64,000 bases of DNA from the NCBI GenBank assembly GCA_029582165.1, contig CM055872.1, positions 27,196,243-27,260,242 on the forward strand, in the 5' to 3' direction. A model generated the notes under the pieces. The model searched no databases. It saw only the letters and a program-made list of their open reading frames with translations, and was not told where the DNA came from. Position numbers and translations under genes: made by a program. Origin of the DNA: Portulaca oleracea (Eukaryota > Streptophyta > Magnoliopsida > Caryophyllales > Portulacaceae). Below, piece by piece: positions 46,275 through 56,797 of the stretch. The stretch's first letter is position 1, and every line of letters starts with the position of its first letter.

Positions 46275-46680
46275 AGGGGGTTACTTGCATATTGAATTGC
46301 ATGTTTAGAATCATAAAGCATCATGTAGGTGTGTCACATAGAGTCAGTTTGTCTTGCATAGAGTCGGTCTGTCGTGCATAGAGTCAATAGTCATGCATAT
46401 ATACATAAACGCATAAATTCTTATGTCAAAAAAAATGCATTGTTTGTGTAAGGGTCTAATATATCATTCACATGCATACATGCATATCAAAAAATAAAAA
46501 AAAGAAAAAAAAGCAAAGTGCCACATCGTTGTTCCAGAACGCAACACTGGGGGCTGGTTGTGCCCGTAGGCCATCTCATTCAGACTGGTCGACATGATTT
46601 CTTATCACTAAGAGCAAGATTGGAGCAACCTATAATCCAACTCTGGCAAATTAAGCTAGCATCCAATCAAGTCATAAATC
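46275..46680 (+). other. LARD body resumes, no gene
   Basis: Matches 52296-52725 of body 2 (GCATAAAGCATCATG, GCATAGAGTCAATAGTCATG). It includes three GCATAGAGTC short repeats. Confidence 0.6.
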
Positions 46681-47015
46681 GATTGTCCGACACGAAGGAC
46701 AAAATATTTATCATCCGCCAGACACGAATGGCGATTGTCTGACACGAGGGACAAAATCTTCATCATCCGCAGACACGAATGGCGACTGTCCGACACGAAG
46801 GACAAAATCTTCATCATCCGCCAGACACAAATGGCGACTGTCCGACACGAAGGACAGAATCTTCATCATCCGCTAGACACGAAGTGCAATTTTCCAACAC
46901 AAAGGACAAAATCTTTCTTAATCAAACATAAATGGCAATTGTCCGACACGAAGGACAACATCCTCTTCAGCCAAACGCGAATGGCACCTGTCCAACATGA
47001 AGGGCAGACTCTTCG
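46680..47015 (+). repeat. About seven tandem repeats of 52 bp in the LARD body
   Basis: Starts at 46681, 46733, 46784, 46836 and onward, each with TGTCCGACACGAAGGACAAA, TCATCATCCGCC and AGACACGAATGGC. The ORF at 46735-47169 is a reading through the repeat. Confidence 0.9.
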
Positions 47016-48080
47016 CATGATTGATACGGATCGGCGACCGGGCGAAATTCAAGAATCCATGTTCCCCCCAGTTGAATTCCAAACTCATGCAACCATGAGC
47101 AAAGAAGATGTTGGCGTCTATGCGCTTAAAGCAAAATTTGAAGTATCATTTACTTTGAATTCAACTTAAAGTGCTGAAACAAGCAGTAGCATGCAAGTTG
47201 TTTCAACAACAATATACTATAAAAATAAGCTTGTGGAAGAAATAAAGCAAACCCAGGAATAAGAGCAGAAGAAGCCATCACTTCTCAATAAAAGTTGAGA
47301 ATACAAAAAATAAGAAAATCCAAAAAACAAGAAGAAGCCCAAGAAGAAGCTCCAATTTGTGATCACAAGAGTTCGATTCACACAGCCACATGTCATGCCC
47401 TCATTTTCCTAGGCTCAAGTCTGATCGACCTTGGGGATATCTACAAAAATTGCAAGCAAGTTTGTCTCCTGCATGGCTTGCAAAGGCTGGAGCGAATGCA
47501 AAGATTCCTCTCTTCTCTCTAGCGTCTGGCCGGCCTAGGGAAAGATGGAGCCTTTGTGCTTTCTCCATGCTGGTTTCCAAGGGCCCGAGCGAATACAAGG
47601 ATTCCTCTCTTCTCTCTAGTGTCCGGCCGCCCTAGGGAAAGAAGGAGCCTTTGTCTTTTCTCCCTACTTATTTTGAAGGGCTCAAGCTTGTACATTTTCA
47701 AGGAGGAGCATGGCCAAGTGTGCCCAATAAAGAAGGGCAGTCTTCTCAAAGAACGAAGCATCAAGTTCCCAAATAAGAGCATTTTCCCCATGATCATAAT
47801 CTGAGGAAAATAAGCGTCGTCAACATCGCATCCAGTGAAGTCTCATTGGCATCAAAAATGGCATCATCATCATCAGAAAATCCAAAAACAAGGTAGCCAA
47901 TCGGCGTAAGTCCTCATCGGTAACAGAACCACCAACATTCAGATAGGTGAAGTTTCAACATCAGGGCCATCGGCAGAGTTTCGGTGCAGTCCCTTTGGCC
48001 TCCAGCGTTGCGTCTGGTAGGTCGGCTTCCAGCCACGCGTGTGGTTAGTCTCGGCATCTGGCCTCACGTCCAGTTTGTCG

Positions 48081-48122
<42 letters not shown>

Positions 48123-48984
48123 CCACCACCATCATCATCATCATCAACGGCTTCCAACCTCGCGTCTGGTTAGTCTCGGTATCTGGCCTCGCGTCAAGTT
48201 TGTCACCAATATCATCGTCATCATCAAAAAGACCAAAAATAGGGTTACTAATCAGCGTAAATCCCCATCAGCATCAGAGCCACCAACAGAGTTTCAGTGA
48301 AGTCTCAACAACTAGGGCCATCGGCAGAGTTTCGATGCAATCCCAATCATGAGCCACCGGCAGAGTTTCGGTGAAGTCTCAACCCCCAGGGCCATTGACA
48401 TCGCGATCGATGAAGTCCCTCGGCATTGAACGTGCCAACAATCATCACCATCAACACCGGGAAAGACAAGAAATGACACTAGGAAAGACTGGAAACGACA
48501 CTGTGAAAGACTAGTAAATCAACACCAACATCCAAAAGCCATCGGCATCGTGTCCGATGAAATCTCTCCAACAAGTAAGGCCATTCTCGCCTGAGATCAC
48601 CTATCGGCGCAAGTTCGCCAGCGGCGACATAGGACTTAGCTTCCAAGTGTTAGCCCACACCTTCAAGTAGGACGCCTTCAACGCCCAAGACCATTTCGAC
48701 TAGCTAGGTCGTCATCCGACGCCGGAGATAACTTCAAGTAGAGCATCATTCTTGCTCGAGATCATCCCTGAAAGAGGCGCATGTCGCCCACAACTGAGAT
48801 GCAGGACTCAACTTCCAAGCATCACCCCAGGTTTTGCACTCCAAACTCATATCTACAGGCTTTGCAATCCAAAGTCATATCTACAGGCTTTGCAATCCAA
48901 AGACATATCCCAACCGGTGTCCATCAAATCAAGTCTACTTTGATTTTCGTCCTATCCTCGGACTCAATCAAAGTGGGAGCTCTA
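47016..48984 (+). other. LARD body 3' part, repeats but no gene
   Basis: Holds a duplicated block of about 110 bp (about 47490-47600 and 47605-47690, sharing TCTCTAG(C/T)GT, CCGGCC and CCTAGGGAAAGA), an (ATC)n tract at 48075-48150 flanked by duplicated CTCGCGTCTGGTTAGTCTCGG text, and repeats with GAGTTTCGGTGAAGTCTCAAC. Near its end is the polypurine tract AAGTGGGAGC (48971-48980). Confidence 0.65.
48075..48150 (+). repeat. (ATC)n microsatellite
   Basis: About 24 units with one CAC interruption; the poly-Asp and poly-Ile ORFs come from it. Confidence 0.95.
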
Positions 48985-50658
48985 TGTAGAAACCGGATTT
49001 TGTCACCTAAATATATAGCATAACTATATATATATGAAGCAGAAATAAAGAAGAAGAAGTTCGTCGATGAGCTAGTTCAGACATCGGATTTTAGCATAGA
49101 TTTTATATACTTTTAATGTCATTTTTATTATGTCTTTTTTATGTATTTTTAGTTAGAAAATTAGGAATTAGAAAATAAAGGAAGCCAAGCCATGCAAGCC
49201 CTAAGATCAAGTATCAGAGGTCACGAGATCGAATCCTCATAAAAGCACTCAAAAACACCTAAGAAGTTAGCTAAATAATGTGCTCATTTCGTCTAGTGTG
49301 AATGACAGCTTCCCTAGGTTGTTTGACTTCACACTCCACCGTCCATGCATGCATGGACGAAGCTGGTTCCTCCCCCCTGGCGTAGTGGCCGACCCATCAT
49401 CATACATCTTCCCCTACTACCTTCTTATCTGCATTGTTGACTGCCACAGCCGAGGTAGATGCATGTGTATGTATATGCATGTATCCTCCACCCTATCCTC
49501 TTAGCCTATAAATACTACCCCACTCAACACTCATTTGACTCACCAATTCATTCATCATCTCTCTCTCTCTACTCATTCTTTTACTCTCTCACTCGTTCTC
49601 TCTAATCTCTCGTACAATCTTTATCTCCATTACATTCTTCATCACCATCTTCTATCCTATCCACTTTTTATTCTACCAAACCACCATATTCTTCATCCTT
49701 CTTCCATCACAAAAAGCCTAAGTATATATCCTACCTCATCCATCCTAAACTCCACAAAAAACCCTAGCCTAAACACATTCATAACCACAAAAAGAATCCT
49801 TCTTACTACTTTCTTCCACCCTTTTTTCCATCATCTTCCATCATCTTTTCTATCACTATTTAGGTACTTTGAGAGGAGGTTTCTAAGGAATCAAAGAGGA
49901 TTCTTCAAGCACCAAGAGGCTAGGAAGGCTTTTCCCAAAACAAAGTAGGAATGTAGGCTCTAAGTGTTTTCACTTTTGTACATAATTGTAATTTTGTATC
50001 TTCTTTTATCTTGTTTCTTTTATTCTTTTGCATGTTCAACGAAGTAATTCTATAAAGTATTCATTCATTTCCCTTCCAAACTTTATTAAAAGCACATTTT
50101 AAACTTTTATTAGAGTCTTTCCTTTTGTGAGAGGCAAACTCTTAAAGTTTACTTTTCGAGTTAGTAGCCTTACCTCCGGATCTGTTCTTGGGTTTCGCAG
50201 GCGGAGTCTTTCTTTCTTTTCCTTTTGGTTTTGTCTTGGGTTTTCCCTTAAAAAGTCGGGTGGCGACTCCTATTTCGAACTAAAACACATCGAGGATTGC
50301 ATAAGCTATGGTTAACATGGTTTTACAATGTATCGATGCAACTTTAGGGTTTCTTTCTTATATTTCTAAATAATATTTGCATAAATCACTCTCTTCCGAG
50401 CCTAACATTTAAATGAGTAAATTGGGTTAAATTTAGAAGAGTTTGGAACAAGTGGATGTTCACTCTTAAAGGTTTAATTCAAGGACTCATAAAATGCCTA
50501 AGTAAAGGGGAAGTGATTTTACAAAATATTATTCATGAAATGTACGATTAATTCCTTAAAGAGTTTTCAAAGGTTAAACCCCAGCACAAATCACCGAATC
50601 AGATCCCCTATCCAACGTGGACGTTCGGAAGCCCGAACGACGATGAAAAATGTCCACG
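48985..50658 (+). repeat. LARD LTR 2
   Basis: 1674 bp, highly similar to LTR 1 throughout, including the 20-bp palindrome and TATA box. It differs by a deletion near 49395 and an inserted TGTGTATGTATATGCATG near 49465. It ends TGTCCACG and no primer site follows. Confidence 0.88.
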
Positions 50659-50734
50659 CTATGTTGGGAGCGTAAAGCCCTTTTGGGTCGTCAATATCTC
50701 GAAATACAAAGAGAGAGAGGGAGAGAGAGAGAGA

Positions 50735-50780
<46 letters not shown>

Positions 50781-52724
50781 AAGGAAAAAAAGAGAAAAAA
50801 GAGAGAAAAAGAAAAGAGGGGAGAATAAGAAATTGAAGGCGGAAATAAGCGTCATGCACACTAGAAAAAAAATCTCATTGATCCCAAAAACCTTCACCTT
50901 ATCATACCTTTCAGCCTTCCATAACCTTCACAAGCCATCATTACCATCCATAAACTGTATATGAACACTCAAGCCTTCATAACCATCTTTTTGAACCATT
51001 AAGTCCTCCTCGAGACACTAGCACTTCAAAGTTGGGCCTAAAGAACTAGGAATGGCCTGATTCCACCTCGAATATGTAAGAGAACCTCTTTGAGACCCGA
51101 CAAACACTTTTCACTTTAGAGAACATCCAACACTGAATAATATGGTCTTTGAGAGAATAAAAAAAATAGAGAATAAAAGAGCTAGTCTGAAAACCCTACT
51201 AGGACGGGCTAGGCAAGAGGGGAGTAAACCCTAGGTTCGATCGTCATTATCAACCCTCCACTTTTCTTTCGTCATACTTGGACATCATTCCATCAACCAT
51301 GTTACAACCTTTTCCCAAGACATGATGTCTATCCCATTTGACCATCTCTTCTCCCTTTCAAGACTTGATCATCCTTACATGTCTCACAATCTCATTCATT
51401 AACAAACTATTGTCCAACATTTCTTTCACCAAACACTTTCTAAAGAACCTTTTCAAGCGTTTTCATGAATTCATCATATCTCACCCTTTGAGGACTTTTC
51501 AGCACGGTCATTGTTGCAAGTATGAGGTTTTGTTCTTAATGCTCACTCTCGGCACCCTTGAGTGTGGCTCACCTCCCAACAAGAGCGAAAGCCGTCCACA
51601 CCAGATCAGCAGTTAACTGGCAACTGCAAGATCATGGACAGACTCAGAGCCGAGTTACTCTAAACTGAGGGCTCACGCTACCATTTTGACATCACTTAAG
51701 ACATTTTTCGGAGATAGCTTCTAAGAGGGACACCTACTCCCTATCCTACAAGGTCCTCAATCTTCATTCTCATTGACGTCTCAGTAGTCTCAAAAATAAA
51801 AAAAAGAAAAGAAAAGAAAAAAGAAAAAAGAAAAAAAGAAAAAAAGGAAAAGAAAAGAGAGGTTAACTTAAAAATCTTTTGGGGAGACTCACAACTAAGG
51901 ACATACTAGGCTTCCATCACTATGACATAGGAAGCAATGCCTTCTTCTATTCCAAGGTTTCCATGCATCATATCGTCTATCCAATAAACTCGGAGCTTGC
52001 AAATCCCTAATGTGCCCTCCTAAGCAGGATAGTGTCATCAAGAGTCTACGTCAAACCGGGGGCTTGTCATACATCAGCATAAATTCGGAAGCAATCAGTC
52101 CATGGTCATCTACATAACCATTTAAGAGGAAAATCCTTTAGTCCTATCGCCTCCACAATCATTCCCTATCCCATGGACCGAAATGTTAATCATCCTGGAT
52201 TTTCTTCAAATTCCAATGAGTGGCCTTGACACTTAGGAAATCATTGTCTTAGGAAAACTTTGTCCTAGAAAGTCATTGTCTAAATAAAGAGTCGGGGGGT
52301 TACCCGCATGTAGAATTGCATGTATAGAAGCATAAAGCATCATGTGTATGTCCAGTCTAAGCATAATATGTTTGCATTACATCCATAAGTCGTGTCAAAG
52401 TCACATGGAGTCAATTTGTCATGCATAAAGTCAATAGTCATGCATAAATGCATAGGTACATGAATACTTGTGTAAAAAAACAAAAAAAATACATTGTTTG
52501 TGCAAGAGTATAGTGGATCAGTTGCATGTATATATGCACATCCGAAAAATTTATAAAAAAAGAAGCAAAGAAGTGCCACATCATTCCATAATGCAACACT
52601 AGGGGCTAGTTAAGCCTATATGACATCTCATTTAGACATGGTTTCCCATCGCTAAGAGTAAGATTAGGGTAATCTTTAATCCAACTCTAGTAGGCCAAGT
52701 TAGCATCCAGTCAAGTCATGCATC
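50659..52724 (+). other. LARD body 2, left-truncated, no gene
   Basis: Starts with about 45 bp of unassigned sequence and a (GA)n tract (50705-50775), then follows 37740-39408 of body 1. The junction shows a deletion of the primer site and about 5 kb. Purine tracts near 51790-51860 give spurious ORFs. Confidence 0.65.
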
Positions 52725-52940
52725 ATCAGCCAGACACGAATGGCACCTGTCAGACACGATTGACAGGATCATCATCCTTCAGACACGAATGGCACCTGTC
52801 AGACACAAATGACAGGATTATCTTCAGCCAGACACGAATGACACCTATCAGACACGAATGATAAGATCATCTTTAACCAGACAAGAATGGCACCTGTCAG
52901 ACACGAATGACAGGATCATCATCAAAGACAGACACAAAGG
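52725..52940 (+). repeat. Tandem repeats with CAGACACGAATGGCACCTGT
   Basis: About four to five units of 45-50 bp with GACAGGATCATCATC, homologous to the 52-bp array at 46680-47015 but a different variant. Confidence 0.85.
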
Positions 52941-53786
52941 ACTGATACGGATCAACAATTGGGCCAAATTCAAGAATCCCTTTCCCTAGGGGTGGGCACA
53001 ATAAACCTAAACCGCACAACCGCTAAAACTGCACCGGTAAATGCGGTTAATCAAATTAATTTTTGCATAAAAGTGGTTTAGGTTAATCAAACCGATATGA
53101 GCGGTTTAGGTTCAGGTTTTGGATTTCCATTAAATGGTTCATCGCGGTTAACCAGTTTCAACAAAATTATAAAAAAAAAACCCTACTCAGTACTCATTAG
53201 CTTCTGTTGTACGCCGCTGGAGAAAGAAATAAATGGGTAGGGTTATTGTTATTATTATTTTGATTTTGTAATTGTAATTCAACTTTGAAGCGGGAAAATA
53301 AAAAACCTAGGTTATTAGTTTATTATTCAGTATTCACTCACTCTTCAGTCTATCATTTTTCTCACACTCTCACAAACCCTAACTCACCCCTCTTGTTGGT
53401 CATTCGACATTCACTGTTTTTTCAAAGGCAGGGGTAGACAGCAGACTTCCAGACTGGGCAGAAGGTAGCGGCGGCCGGCATGCCGAAGTATGCGCATCGT
53501 TGTATCGGGAATATGAATTTATTAGTAATATGATTGCATTTATTTGCATAAATGTTGTTGTAAATTTTCAAGAAATCAGTTAAGCATAAACCGTGTATGT
53601 TAACCGGGTAAATTTTCAGATTTTAAAATCCGTTAGCCGCATCTAAATTGCGGTTTCGGTTTGGTTTAGGTTTCCAGATTTCAAATGCAGTTAACCGTAG
53701 ATTGCGATTTCTGTTTAGGTTTTCAAAATCCAAAAACCTCAAAAGCGATTAACCGCAGATGCGGTTAACCGCCTGTTATGCCCACC

Positions 53787-54757
53787 TGAAGAGGTCCGGG
53801 TTCCTTTCTCCTCTCTGGTGACCACCGCCAAGCGAACCGCTTCGTCCAACTCGAGCCTCGAGTTGCAATTTTCAGTCACTTTGGGAACTGGGAGGCTAGT
53901 CTCGGCCATCCGATGGATGGGCCCCGGGGCTCCTTAGGGAGGGGCCCGCTCACAACACCGACCCCGGAGGCCTCGGGACTGGACCGGGCCGTCTCGAGAC
54001 TAGAGCATAGAAGGTATCGGGGTGCGAGTGTTTAAAACCCCCGGGATTAATAAAAACCAGGGCACAACTGCGGCCATCAGAGAGCTAGCTCGACCGAGCC
54101 AACTCCTGGCTCACCCGAGCAATGCTTCTGCCGAGCGTGAACTGGGCGTCAGGGGGCCTGCTCGCCCGAGCTGTTCCTTTTGCTCGCCCGAGCAGCGTTT
54201 CTGTCAGGCTGTCATCTTGCGCACAACCACGCATCCAGAAGACCTGCTCGCCCGAGCCTTCCTCCTGCTCGCCCGAGCTGAACTTCTGCCGGAGATGCTG
54301 CGCACGCGACCTGCCGACGACTGACGACAGGCAGAAGGCCTGCTCGCCCGAGCTGTTCCTTTTGCTCGCCCGAGCCGGCGTTCTGGAAGACACCTTTTTT
54401 ACGCTGTTTTGGCTTAATTTTGGGTTTAGTATAAATAGCTTGTTATTATACTTCTCCAGGCACTTTTTTGACTGATTAATGAATATGCTTATGCATTGCT
54501 TAGGGTTTCTCCCTTCCTTCTAAAATCTTGCTTTACTTTATCCATTGATTAATGGTGGTGTTTGCAAGTCATCTCTTTATTGATCATTTGGTGGAATCAT
54601 CCTTTATGATGGTCATGGTGGGATGCTAGGCCTTTGGTGGTGGAGTTTCCTTTATCCAAGGTCATATCCAAATCCTTTGGGTGATCAAGCTCTTATTCGA
54701 TTGTGAATCAAGTCTCTCAAGCTAGTCCATCAATCTTTCCCATCACGCCACGCTCCA
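53787..54757 (+). repeat. 5' LTR of gypsy element 2
   Basis: 971 bp from TGAAGAGGTCCGGG to CACGCTCCA. The TATA box TATAAATA is at 54430-54437. Six copies of GCTCGCCCGAGC lie upstream of the TATA box. Confidence 0.93.
54160..54375 (+). repeat. Six GCTCGCCCGAGC motifs in three pairs
   Basis: Copies start at 54160, 54182, 54246, 54267, 54342 and 54364: three pairs spaced 21-22 bp, about two helical turns, located just upstream of the TATA box. The arrangement suggests dimeric protein binding; this is inference. Confidence 0.85.
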
Positions 54758-54759
54758 TT

Positions 54760-54771
54760 TGGTATCAGAGC
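54760..54771 (+). promoter_or_regulatory. Primer binding site of gypsy element 2
   Basis: TGGTATCAGAGC two bases after the LTR end, complementary to the 3' end of initiator-Met tRNA as in most plant gypsy elements. Confidence 0.92.
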
Positions 54772-55108
54772 ACAAGGTTATTCATCTAGCTTGAGTTTTC
54801 CATTATTCTTGCTAGTTTGTTCTCTATTGTTGGAATTTTGGTATTTTGATTGAAATATTGGTGTTCCCCAACCCTTGTGACTCCAAGTGTGTTGGAGAAA
54901 TTGTTATTGCTATTGTGTTTGTTGATTTTGATGCATATTGGAGCTTTGAGGAAGAGTTGGAAAATTTGTGCACACAAGGTGTTCGATAAAATGCCCAAGT
55001 AAGAAAAGCACAAAGAACCCTTAACCAAACACAAGCCAACTACAAGAAAACCCCCAAACTCCATAAAATATCCCCAAACACAATCCGTCCCATACCTTTT
55101 CCCTCGAC
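54772..55108 (+). other. Leader of gypsy element 2
   Basis: Untranslated leader between primer site and gag; no ORF in the sense direction. The 92-codon antisense ORF is a shadow. Confidence 0.7.
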
Positions 55109-56170
55109 ATGGAAGGTCACGATGACTCCGATCGAGAGGAACCTAGCTACCGGGGTAGCCCTCAACTTCGGGTCCTCGAGAATCGACTTGCCACCCATGA
55201 CGAACAATTCTCCTCCATCAATCGAACCCTTAATGCCATCATGGCCCGGTTGGATAACTTCGCCCTAGAGCGTCCGGTTCCGCCTCGAGTTGAACGTCCG
55301 AGGCGTACACAAAGCCCAGTCCGTCCTCCTCCAAACTTTAAGTCGAGTGACGATGCTAGAGGCTCTCCACGACGCCGAATTCGCCGGAATGTGCATGAAC
55401 AACCCCCTCGAGATGATTTCCAGGACATAAAAATTGACATTCCCGAATTCCACGGTTCCACTGATCCGGACGACTACATCGAATGGACCCAATTGATGGA
55501 TAGGATCGTCGAAACCAAGGTGTATGATGAGGAGAAGGCGTATAAGATCGCAAGTTTGAAACTCACCAAGGCCGCTTCGCTTTGGTTCGAGAATATGAAA
55601 TCGCAACGGGCTCGAGAAGGGAAGGCGATAATTTCCACTTGGACCCATCTTAAGCAAGTGATGAATCGCCGTTTTTTACCAAGCACTTACCGTCATGACA
55701 ATTTGAAAAGGGCCTATGCCCTAACTCAAGGCAGACGAACCGTTGGAGAGTACATATCTGAATTCGAGCAACTTCTTATCAAAAGTGGCCTCCGGGAACA
55801 CGAAGATCAAACCATGATGCGTTTTTGAATGGCTTGGATCCCACCATCGCTAAAAGGGTCGAGATCCAACCTTACTATTCATGGATGAGTTGTGTAGCTT
55901 GGCCGCCGGGTTGAGCAGCGTCGGAAAGAAAGGACCCTCGCCAAGTCTACTTCACGCAACTATTTTCCACCGTCAAATCGACCTCCTTTTCAATCGGCCA
56001 CCCCCAAACCTAGTGAGACACCCAAGTTCCCTGCGACACCCCGAACTGACAAAGGGAAGGGACTTGTTGTGGGGTCTCCTACGGGGACCACTTGACTTGT
56101 GGAAGGAAAGAAATGCTTCAAGTGCCATGGATATGGCCACTTCCAGGCCGATTGTCCAAACCGGCGGACC
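55109..56170 (+). pseudogene. Gag of gypsy element 2
   Basis: Starts MEGHDDSDREEPSYRGSPQL, followed by a coiled coil (LENRLATHDEQFSSINRTLN), an Arg/Pro-rich linker and the capsid domain (DIKIDIPEFHGSTDPDDYIE, KIASLKLTKAASLWFENMKS, RRTVGEYISEFEQLLIKSGL). The frame closes at 55828 after a T run; the continuation with MDELCSLAAGL (55881) and the zinc knuckle CFKCHGYGHFQADC (about 56108-56150) lie in other frames. Three or more single-base indels in 55820-56100 break it. Gag would form the particle and bind RNA. Confidence 0.9.
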
Positions 56171-56797
56171 TTGACTCTTAAGGAGGTTCAGGACATTGAC
56201 GAGGAATTGCAAGGAGCCCAGGATGAGCCTGAATTTGTTGTCGAGGATGCATACACTAGTGAGGAAGGAGAAACCGCGGCTGTTTCACGTGACCAAGGAG
56301 ACGCTCTTGTCTTGAGGCGAGCTTTGCATGTTCAAGAAGTCCCTCTTGACAGAGCCCAGCGGGAGACTATATTCCAAACACGATGCTTAGTTGGGGGCAA
56401 GGTGTGCGAGCTCATCATCGGCGGGGGAAGCTATACTAATGTGGCCTTTACCTATATGGTTGACAAACTGGGATTACCCCTATTGCCACATCCCCGTCCT
56501 TATTCGCTGAAATGGCTCAATGACCGCGACGGCATTAAGGTAACAAATCGTGTCTTAGTGAATTTAACCTTTGGCACTAACTACAAGGACTCTATTGTTT
56601 GTGATGTTGTCTCTATGAGCGCGTGTCACATATTGTTGGGTCGACCGTGGCAATTTGACAAGAAAACCACTCATGACGGATCGAAGAATACTTACTCCTT
56701 TATCCACGAGGGCAAGAGGGTTAAACTCCTTCCACTAGCACCACATGAAATATCACCACCTAAACACAGGCGGGAAGTGAGGAGCCCAAACACTTGA
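56150..56797 (+). pseudogene. Protease region of gypsy element 2, catalytic Asp lost
   Basis: The frame reads LTLKEVQDIDEELQ, then RCLVGGKVCELIIGGGSYTN where the family has IIDGGSxTN, so the catalytic Asp is Gly (GGC for GAC, a single change). Then come DVVSMSACHILLGRPWQFDK and a stop at 56797, with pol continuing one frame over. The protease would cleave the polyprotein; this copy should be inactive. Confidence 0.88.

Noticed and set aside
46680..52940. Regular repeat arrays that could be taken for a CRISPR-like array
   Set aside because: The units are contiguous tandem repeats without unique spacers, and the context is a plant retroelement.
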